Shown here piece after piece: positions 1 through 5,220 of a stretch of 5,220 bases of DNA. Position numbers and translations under genes: made by a program. How positions within the stretch are numbered: position 1 is the first letter of the stretch; each line of letters opens with the position of its first letter. The notes under the pieces were generated by a model. The model was not told where the DNA came from, did no database searches, and saw nothing but the letters and a program-made list of their open reading frames with translations. Source of the stretch: CAZAQS01 sp046485135 (GTDB taxonomy: Bacteria; Chloroflexota; Anaerolineae; Anaerolineales; UBA4823); NCBI GenBank assembly GCA_046485135.1, contig JAWOHN010000064.1, positions 1 to 5,220 of the forward strand, written 5' to 3'.

Positions 1-1899
1 CGGCTCAGCAACCTCAGCTCCCTGACTTATTCTGTTCTAGAAGTTGCCGCCGTGATCGGAACCGAATTTCACCCTGAGCTGTTAGGTAGAGCAGGAGAGT
101 TTTCCAGCAAAGAAATTGTCCAGACGCTGATGGAGTTAGAACAACAGCAGCTGGTCGAGTGCGTTCACACCAAAAGTGGGGAGCTTACTTGTCGCTTTAT
201 CCACGACAAAATACGCGAAACCCTGTTGCTGGAGATAAACCCGGTCAAGATTCGCTGGCTGCACAAGCAGGTTGCGCTTGCGATGGAGGGATTCCTGCAA
301 GAGGATGTCTCAAATCAAGCAGCCATATTAGCCTACCACAATCAGGCGGCGGGAGAATGGAGCCGAGCATTCGACTACTGGATCAAAGCGGGTCAACGCG
401 CCCGCCAACTTCTATCTGTCAAGGAAGCTCTGCAAGCATTTCGGGAGGCAGAGGGATTGCTGCGCCAACCAGGCTGCCACCTCTCCGACGAGCAAATCCA
501 CCGCCTGTTTAATGAGCGAAATGAGCTAAAATTCGACACCCATAATACAAGTGCTTTACAAGAGCAGAACAAACTATTGCTTGAGATCGGTGAAGAAAGG
601 CGGAGCGCATTACTGATCGGTACAGCCCTGCTGGGACTGGGCAATGCCTGTATGAGTAGTGATCAATTTGAGCAAGGCATCCAGTACACCACCCAGGCCA
701 TCCAGTTATTGGATTCGACCAACAATATCTCGCAACGGGTGCAGGCCTACATCGATCGAGGCGTCCTGTGCTATATGCTTTCACGCTGGAAAGAGGCCGA
801 ACGAGATTTTGAAAGAGCCCTGGACCTGGCGCGAGATCATCAAGAGGCCGATATCATCCGAGCCCGAGCCAACGCTCATTACAATATGGCTGTAATCATG
901 AACCTGCAAGGGCAGCCTGCTAAAGCCGGACAGCACGCTCTGCTGGCAATCGGCGACCAACCCCTACAGGTACGGAATGTACGGACCTACCGGCATGTAC
1001 CAGGATACAGCGCCCTGGCCCTGGCTCAAGTTTTCATGGGAGAATATGCTCAGGCAAAAGACAGCTTTCAAACAGGCATCGAACTGGCTGAGAAAACCAG
1101 TAGTTGGCGCATGCTGAGCTACCTGCTTGGAAACCGCGCTTTATATGAACGGAATATCGGCCAGCTCGGATCGTCGATCAAAAGCGCTCAAAAGATGATC
1201 AATATTGGAGAACAATACGGGCATAAAGATATTATTGCCTTAGGAAACCGCCTATCGGGTGACATCTTTTTTTATCTGCAATCACCAGAACAAGCAGAGA
1301 AACATTACCGGAAGGGTATCGAAATTGGAGGAGAATCGTTCATCGCCCCAGACATCCTCTTCCGCCTTGGACATGTGCTTTGCCAATTAGGTCAAAGCAA
1401 GCTAGGAATGCATTATCTCCAGGAAGCGCTCAAGACAGCCAAGGAAGCCGGGCTGGGATTAATCCATATTTTGACCCAGGCCTCCCTGGCCCGTGTTTAC
1501 GCCAGTCAGGGCCAATGGGAACAGGCGCAGAGGCTGGCTATAAATCTAGAGAAGGAAACCAGACGCCGGTCCCTGGTGACCCTGTACCTGCGCTCGATCA
1601 ATCTGTTAGGAGAATATGCTTACCGCCAGAACGAGATCGATATTGCCATAAACCGCTTTGAAACCACCGCCAGGCAAGCGGCCTGCCTGCCCAACCCGTG
1701 GATCGAGCTGAAATCACAGACGATGTTGAATCGCTGCTACCATTCCAAAGGTGAATTTAATTCATCCAGCCAAGAGCGCATCAGCACAATCCTAGATGAA
1801 ATGGAGTCCAATATTGGACTCGATCTGGAATGCCAGCTTGTCAGGGAATGTTACCGGCAGTTTCGACAAACGATCCTGGCAGGGAACCTGGAACTATAG
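1..1899 (+). CDS. C-terminal part of a STAND/AAA-type ATPase regulator with TPR repeats (5'-truncated by window edge)
   Basis: The frame is open from base 1, so the true start lies upstream; the Met at 52 is internal, because clear family sequence precedes it (RLSNLSSLTYSVLEVAAVIG). The visible protein has 632 residues and stops at TAG 1897-1899. Residues 1-100 resemble the winged-helix segment that follows the NTPase in large bacterial STAND regulators: a 'vLevAAVIGteF' helix, 'LmeLEqqqLV', then the typical 'RFIHDKIRE' and 'LHKQVALAME' stretches. From about residue 105 the protein is all-helical, with roughly nine TPR-like units near 208-240, 246-281, 288-318, 333-366, 371-407, 411-446, 451-484, 490-524 and 527-560. 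Many have the small/large residue pattern of TPRs, such as 'GRW/GEY..A...F..al.la'. TPRs normally bind partner proteins, so a cytoplasmic signal-sensing or transcription-regulating role is inferred. No LuxR-type HTH or other output domain follows the TPRs. Any kinase, cyclase, or SARP/BTAD effector and the Walker A/B motifs would be upstream, so the exact subfamily cannot be named. Confidence 0.92.
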   Translation, partial: RLSNLSSLTYSVLEVAAVIGTEFHPELLGRAGEFSSKEIVQTLMELEQQQLVECVHTKSGELTCRFIHDKIRETLLLEINPVKIRWLHKQVALAMEGFLQEDVSNQAAILAYHNQAAGEWSRAFDYWIKAGQRARQLLSVKEALQAFREAEGLLRQPGCHLSDEQIHRLFNERNELKFDTHNTSALQEQNKLLLEIGEERRSALLIGTALLGLGNACMSSDQFEQGIQYTTQAIQLLDSTNNISQRVQAYIDRGVLCYMLSRWKEAERDFERALDLARDHQEADIIRARANAHYNMAVIMNLQGQPAKAGQHALLAIGDQPLQVRNVRTYRHVPGYSALALAQVFMGEYAQAKDSFQTGIELAEKTSSWRMLSYLLGNRALYERNIGQLGSSIKSAQKMINIGEQYGHKDIIALGNRLSGDIFFYLQSPEQAEKHYRKGIEIGGESFIAPDILFRLGHVLCQLGQSKLGMHYLQEALKTAKEAGLGLIHILTQASLARVYASQGQWEQAQRLAINLEKETRRRSLVTLYLRSINLLGEYAYRQNEIDIAINRFETTARQAACLPNPWIELKSQTMLNRCYHSKGEFNSSSQERISTILDEMESNIGLDLECQLVRECYRQFRQTILAGNLEL

Positions 1900-1956
1900 G
1901 GTTTACCCAAAAATCCAACCAGGGTAATCTGTGTCCACATTTTGGCAATGCCTGCC

Positions 1957-1965
1957 TGCTATGAT
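1957..1965 (+). promoter_or_regulatory. Possible extended -10 promoter element
   Basis: TGCTATGAT fits the extended -10 pattern TGnTATaaT, with TATGAT at 1960-1965. No good -35 lies at 17 bases upstream; TTGGCA at 1942-1947 is only 12 bases away. The element overlaps one arm of an imperfect inverted repeat (1952-1959 with 1988-1995, one G-T pair), which could be an operator or a hairpin. A start near 1972 would read either into a short RNA ending at the hairpin at 2033-2076 or, by read-through, into the downstream gene. The evidence is motif resemblance only. Confidence 0.25.
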
Positions 1966-2032
1966 ATTTGTGTATGCAAATTGGAGTGCAGGCGGTAGGG
2001 GATTCAAGCGAGGGACCCTGTACTTATAGAGA

Positions 2033-2076
2033 AGCCGGCAGCCGTGAATGGGGATTCAGCTGTCGGCTCCTGTTTT
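2033..2076 (+). terminator. Intrinsic-terminator-like hairpin between the two genes
   Basis: A ten-pair stem (2033-2042 with 2059-2068, one G-T wobble at 2038/2063) is GC-rich at its base. It is capped by a second five-pair stem (2045-2049 with 2054-2058) around a GGGG loop, with a two-base bulge (2043-2044). CCTGTTTT follows directly (2069-2076). This is the layout of a Rho-independent terminator, although the U-tract is only four long and set back by four bases. It lies 134 bases after the stop of the TPR gene and 105 bases before the next start, so it would separate the two genes into different transcription units. It could instead end a short transcript initiated near 1972. Confidence 0.55.
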
Positions 2077-2101
2077 AAAACTCCCTTTAGAGTTTATGCA
2101 C

Positions 2102-2129
2102 TTGAATGAAATAGTATGAACTGGATAAC
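2102..2129 (+). promoter_or_regulatory. Weak sigma70-like promoter candidate upstream of the PBP-like gene
   Basis: TTGAAT (2102-2107) resembles a -35 box, and GATAAC (2124-2129) matches four of six -10 bases at a 16-base spacing. The pair lies after the terminator-like hairpin and would give a leader of about 45 bases before ATG 2181. AT-rich sequence produces such matches often, so this is only a candidate. Confidence 0.25.
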
Positions 2130-2168
2130 TGCTATTCTTATCTACAGGGCCAGATTCTGAAAGTATTG

Positions 2169-2174
2169 TAAAAT
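2169..2174 (+). promoter_or_regulatory. Possible -10 box directly before ATG 2181 (leaderless start)
   Basis: TAAAAT matches five of six positions of the -10 consensus. Its last T is seven bases before the A of ATG 2181, so transcription would begin at the start codon itself. No Shine-Dalgarno sequence precedes ATG 2181 (the upstream bases are TTCCTGC), which is compatible with leaderless translation. No -35 box is visible at the right distance, so it is a weak call. Confidence 0.2.
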
Positions 2175-2180
2175 TCCTGC

Positions 2181-5147
2181 ATGGCAACTATGCCAACGTA
2201 TGTCCCTGTACATAGAAAGCGGATGAAATTCTCCCGGCGTAAGCTGCTGGAGAAAATCGGCGTCCTCGCCAGCAGTTTGTTCAGCCTGGCAGTGGTTATG
2301 CTGGTATTTAGCGCTGCCTGGCTGTATAGTAACCTGACGCGCGACCTGCCTTCCCTGGAAACCTTGCCGGTGCTTTTGAATCCACCTGAGGGAATTCTGC
2401 TGCAACCTACGCGCTTGTACGACAGCAGCGGCGAGCATATCATCCGGACACTCAATTCAGCCTCTTCCAGCGAGCGCCAATATCTTGGTCTGGCTCCAGA
2501 GTTATGGAATGATCATGATTGGCAGGTCAGCTCAGTAAACCGGCCGGAGGTTGAGGTCTTTTTAACCGCTGAGCTGGTCGATGCTATTTTGGCCACAACT
2601 GAACCTACTTTTTGGAGCAGCCCTGGCTTCAGCATGGCTGGATTGCTCGATAACACCTCCCCCACCCTGGCACAACGCCTGGTGAGAGATCTGCTGTTGG
2701 CAGATGAGCCAGATGGAATACGCCGTAACCTGCGCGAGCGTTTACTGGCTGCCCAACTTACGGCTACCTACGGAAGGGGGAAAGTCTTAGAATGGTACTT
2801 AAATAGCGCCCAGTTTGGTCCCCTGGTGTATGGCGCCAGTGACGCTGCACAAGTCTATTTGGGTAAGCCAGCCGATAAACTGAACCTGGCAGAAGCTGCT
2901 CTCCTGGCTGCCGCTGCAGCAGCGCCTGGCCTCAACCCTTTAGATGCAACGGAGATCACACTGCAAAAACAGCAAGAAACCCTGCTGGCCATGCATGAGG
3001 CAGGCTTCATCAACCAGAACCAGCTTGCCCAGGCGCAGGCAGCCACCATTAACCTCCGTCCGCCAGAGCCGGTTGAGGAAGATTTGTTTTTCCCATTCAC
3101 CGAGCTGGTGCTGGAAGAGTTATACAAGCGTCTGGGCGCGGAGCGCCTGGAAAGAGGTGGCTTAAAAGTTTGGACCACACTAGACTACGATCTTCAGATC
3201 CAGGTCAGTTGTGCAGCATCAATGCAGGTCATGCGGATGGAAGAGAGCGCGCCAGACGATACGGCGCCCCCAAAGACAGACTGCCAGGCAGCGCGCCTGT
3301 TGCCAACGTTGGCAATGGAGAGCAAAGCTGGGCAAGGAAGCCTATCAGCCCAAGTGGTTGTACTGGACGTGCGCAGCGGATATGTCCTGGCACTCGGCGG
3401 AGATGGACAGGCCAACCAAACCCACCTGCACCAGTCTGCCTATGAGCCGGGCTCCTTGATGACGCCGTTCATTTACTTGACCTCGTTTACGCGCGGGATG
3501 GGACCGGCCTCCCTGGTTTGGGATATCCCATTACAGTCAACTGATGGCCAAGCGCTTGATGCAAGTCAGATTTACTATGGACCGGTAAGCCTGAGGACAG
3601 CCTTTGCAAATGACTATTTGATTCCAGCCGCGCAAATTCTGGGACAGATCGGACCCGAAAGCGTTTGGCGGATTTCCCGTGAATTTGGTTTATCTTCCCT
3701 GGATATCCTTGATATCAATGGAATGATGGAAAAACCACTGCTCTCAGGAGGGCAGACATCCCTTTTAGAAATTGGTCAGGCTTACGGCGTCTTTGCCAAT
3801 CAGGGCGTTTTAGCGGGGCAAACCATTCCAACACCGGCATCTGGCAACAACGGGATGGCGCCTATTCAGCCGATCACAGTGCTTTTAGTTGAGGATATCG
3901 AGGGAAAGGCTTGGTTAAGCTGCGGCGACCAGCCATTAAACTGCAACCCCCAGGTTCGTCCAATTGTCAGCCCTCAACTGGCTTATCTGGTTACGGATAT
4001 GCTCAGCGATGAAACAGCGCGCTGGCCCACGCTGGGACATCCCAACGCACTGGAAATTGGCCGCCCGGCAGGAGCAAAGATCGGGCAAATCGGAACGGAA
4101 AGCCAGGCCTGGACTGCTGGATTTACTCCACAGATCGCCAGCGTGGTTTGGCTGGGAGGAACCAGTAGCACACAACAGACGCTTCCCAGCGAAATGACAG
4201 CAAAGGGCGCAGCCGGTTTATGGCACGCAGTGATCCAATATGCCAGCCGTGATTTGACCCCTGAAAGCTGGAGCATTCCGACCGGCATAAGCCGGCGGGA
4301 AGTCTGCTACCCATCTGGCCTGCTGCCAACCGTGAACTGCCCCACCGTGGTCCTAGAATCATTCATCGACGGGAATGAACCCAACAGCCCCGACAACCTG
4401 TATCGAGTCTTCCAGATCAACCGGGAAAGCGGGCGCCTGGCGACTATCTTCACGCCATCCGAGCTGGTTGAAGAGCGCGTCTATCTGGTCGTTCCGCCAA
4501 ATGCAGTCGAATGGGCCCAAATTGCTGGCTTACCCACCCCGCCAGACGCCTATGACGCCATCAGTGCTCCAAAACCACTGGCAGATGTCCAGATTACCTC
4601 GCCGGGGATGTTCTCACATATCAGCGGCGAGGTTGCCATCAAAGGCAGCGCAGCCGGACCTGACTTCGAATTCTACCGGCTGCAGGTCGGACAGGGTTTG
4701 AACCCACGCGAGTGGATCCAAATTGGAGAGACAAATCACAAGACAGTTCGGAACGGAAACTTAGCTGAATGGAACCTGAACGGTTTGAGTGGGTTGTATG
4801 CTGTGCAATTGCAAGTCGTACGGGCCGATCAAAGGATCGAGACAGCCATCATCCAGGTTACTGTAGATAACCAGGAGCCACAAGTATCCATTACCCAGCC
4901 CGTCCAAGGGCAGCGCTTTATTACCGATCAGCAGAAAACCATCATCCTGCAAGTAGAAGCAAACGACGGTATCGCCCTGCAAAAGGTTGAGTTTTATATC
5001 GATGAACGCCTGTTAGCCAGCCTGTCTCAAGCGCCTTTCACTCTGTCATGGTCTCCCACGCCTGGTCAACATACCTTCAGGGCAAGAGCGTACGATCTGG
5101 CCCAAAACACCAGTGAGGACAGCCTGAATTTTTCAGTAACAAATTAA
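2181..5147 (+). CDS. Class A PBP-like protein (GT51 + transpeptidase + two Ig-like domains) with degenerate active sites
   Basis: This 988-residue protein has a basic N-terminus, one TM anchor (about 27-49) and an extracytoplasmic remainder. Residues 75-255 form a GT51-like domain with recognisable 'RLYDSSGE', 'RNLRERLLAAQL', 'VLEWYLNSAQFG' and 'LNLAEAALLA' blocks. Residues 387-690 form a transpeptidase-like domain ('VVVLDVRSGYVLALGG', 'GPVSLRTAF', 'AYGVFANQG', 'AWTAGFTPQIASVVWLGG'). The 'CYPSGLLPTVNC' segment (709-720) matches the region that follows transpeptidase domains in many class A PBPs. Two Ig-like beta domains follow (about 801-895 and 899-987). Normal class A PBPs polymerise lipid II and cross-link peptides. 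Here SxxK reads SLMT (425-428), SxN reads DYL (478-480) and KTG reads KIG (633-635). In GT51 the ATED motif reads ATTE (138-141), GGSTITQQ reads TSPTLAQR (159-166), and the stretch between them is about 12 residues short; the second Glu (E186) is kept. A non-catalytic wall-associated role is inferred. The start is uncertain: Met15 (2223), preceded by AGAAAGCGG, gives an equally sensible N-terminus, whereas ATG 2181 has no ribosome-binding site. Confidence 0.93.
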   Translation: MATMPTYVPVHRKRMKFSRRKLLEKIGVLASSLFSLAVVMLVFSAAWLYSNLTRDLPSLETLPVLLNPPEGILLQPTRLYDSSGEHIIRTLNSASSSERQYLGLAPELWNDHDWQVSSVNRPEVEVFLTAELVDAILATTEPTFWSSPGFSMAGLLDNTSPTLAQRLVRDLLLADEPDGIRRNLRERLLAAQLTATYGRGKVLEWYLNSAQFGPLVYGASDAAQVYLGKPADKLNLAEAALLAAAAAAPGLNPLDATEITLQKQQETLLAMHEAGFINQNQLAQAQAATINLRPPEPVEEDLFFPFTELVLEELYKRLGAERLERGGLKVWTTLDYDLQIQVSCAASMQVMRMEESAPDDTAPPKTDCQAARLLPTLAMESKAGQGSLSAQVVVLDVRSGYVLALGGDGQANQTHLHQSAYEPGSLMTPFIYLTSFTRGMGPASLVWDIPLQSTDGQALDASQIYYGPVSLRTAFANDYLIPAAQILGQIGPESVWRISREFGLSSLDILDINGMMEKPLLSGGQTSLLEIGQAYGVFANQGVLAGQTIPTPASGNNGMAPIQPITVLLVEDIEGKAWLSCGDQPLNCNPQVRPIVSPQLAYLVTDMLSDETARWPTLGHPNALEIGRPAGAKIGQIGTESQAWTAGFTPQIASVVWLGGTSSTQQTLPSEMTAKGAAGLWHAVIQYASRDLTPESWSIPTGISRREVCYPSGLLPTVNCPTVVLESFIDGNEPNSPDNLYRVFQINRESGRLATIFTPSELVEERVYLVVPPNAVEWAQIAGLPTPPDAYDAISAPKPLADVQITSPGMFSHISGEVAIKGSAAGPDFEFYRLQVGQGLNPREWIQIGETNHKTVRNGNLAEWNLNGLSGLYAVQLQVVRADQRIETAIIQVTVDNQEPQVSITQPVQGQRFITDQQKTIILQVEANDGIALQKVEFYIDERLLASLSQAPFTLSWSPTPGQHTFRARAYDLAQNTSEDSLNFSVTN

Positions 5148-5152
5148 TTTTC

Positions 5153-5220
5153 AAATGACCCAAAAACATGTGTGGGTGACGGCGCATGCGCCGTCACCCA
5201 CACATGTTTTTGGGTCATTT
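5153..5220. repeat. Perfect 68-base palindrome with no spacer, at the window end
   Basis: The left arm 5153-5186 is the exact reverse complement of the right arm 5187-5220. All 34 pairs match, with the centre inside GCGCATGCGC. It begins five bases after the stop codon of the PBP-like gene and its outer edge coincides with the last base of the window, so it may extend further. It could be a natural terminator or REP-like element, or an inverted-duplication artefact at a contig end. Confidence 0.95.
5162..5211 (+). terminator. Likely bidirectional intrinsic terminator within the palindrome
   Basis: A 20-pair GC-rich stem (5167-5186 with 5187-5206; a small loop would form at the GCAT centre) is flanked by AAAAA (5162-5166) and TTTTT (5207-5211). 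This is the A-tract/stem/U-tract layout of a terminator usable from either strand. It lies 14 bases after the TAA of the PBP-like gene, the expected place for its transcript end. Pairing continues beyond the T-tract, which is unusual: the U-tract can itself pair with the A-tract. If the palindrome is an assembly artefact, this call fails with it. Confidence 0.5.

Noticed and set aside
969..1002. Clustered GTAC repeats (GGTACGGA, TGTACGGA, ATGTACC) inside the TPR gene
   Set aside because: They lie within a coding stretch (about QVRNVRTYRHVPG) with imperfect symmetry; best explained as coincidental codon choice.
1903..1927. Inverted repeat TTACCC / GGGTAA just after the TAG of the TPR gene, as a possible terminator
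   Set aside because: Only six pairs around a 13-base loop and no T-tract after it; the hairpin at 2033-2076 is a much better terminator.
2078..2095. AAACTC / GAGTTT hairpin upstream of the PBP-like gene
   Set aside because: Six weak, AT-rich pairs that do not coincide with a convincing promoter or terminator; expected by chance.
2138..2455. Reverse-strand open frames overlapping the start of the PBP-like gene
   Set aside because: They lie opposite a gene with clear family signatures, have low-complexity Arg/Gln/Ser-rich products typical of shadow frames, and show no recognisable domain.
3964..4197. Alternative-frame open stretch within the transpeptidase region, as a sign of a frameshift
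   Set aside because: The main frame runs uninterrupted with conserved blocks on both sides (AYGVFANQG and AWTAGFTPQIASVVWLGG), so no frameshift is needed and the motif losses are substitutions.
1..5220. CRISPR array, tRNA or rRNA gene, insertion sequence, toxin-antitoxin or defence system
   Set aside because: No regularly spaced repeats, cloverleaf signature, transposase or small paired genes are visible; the only large repeat is the terminal palindrome.

Overview
The window holds two protein-coding genes on the + strand, separated by a 281-base gap, and ends in a perfect 68-base palindrome. Base composition is moderate and close to balanced. The two protein types suggest a Chloroflexota (Anaerolineae-like) bacterium: a large STAND/AAA-ATPase with a long TPR tail, and a PBP1-like protein with C-terminal Ig-like domains. 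This assignment is inference from family resemblance only; there is no rRNA or marker gene here.

Layout. Positions 1-1899 are the 3' part of a gene whose start lies upstream. The visible 632 residues comprise the end of an ATPase module (winged-helix-like segment) followed by about nine TPR-like helical repeats and no recognisable C-terminal output domain. Positions 1900-2180 are intergenic. This gap contains a possible extended -10 promoter (1957-1965), a good intrinsic-terminator-like hairpin (2033-2076) and weak promoter candidates for the next gene. Positions 2181-5147 encode a 988-residue membrane-anchored protein with the architecture of a class A penicillin-binding protein: TM anchor, GT51 glycosyltransferase, transpeptidase and two Ig-like domains. 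Positions 5153-5220 are a zero-spacer palindrome that could act as a bidirectional terminator, or could be an assembly fold-back.

Main point of interest. The class A PBP keeps the scaffold of both enzymatic domains in an uninterrupted reading frame, but its catalytic signatures are eroded. The SxxK motif reads SLMT, SxN reads DYL and KTG reads KIG. In the GT51 domain the catalytic Glu position reads Thr, the GGSTITQQ motif is largely lost, and about a dozen residues are missing between the two motifs. This looks like a pseudo-PBP (a non-catalytic cell-wall scaffold, regulator or glycan-binding protein) rather than a working peptidoglycan synthase. The two genes are probably separate transcription units, and nothing in the sequence shows that they work together.
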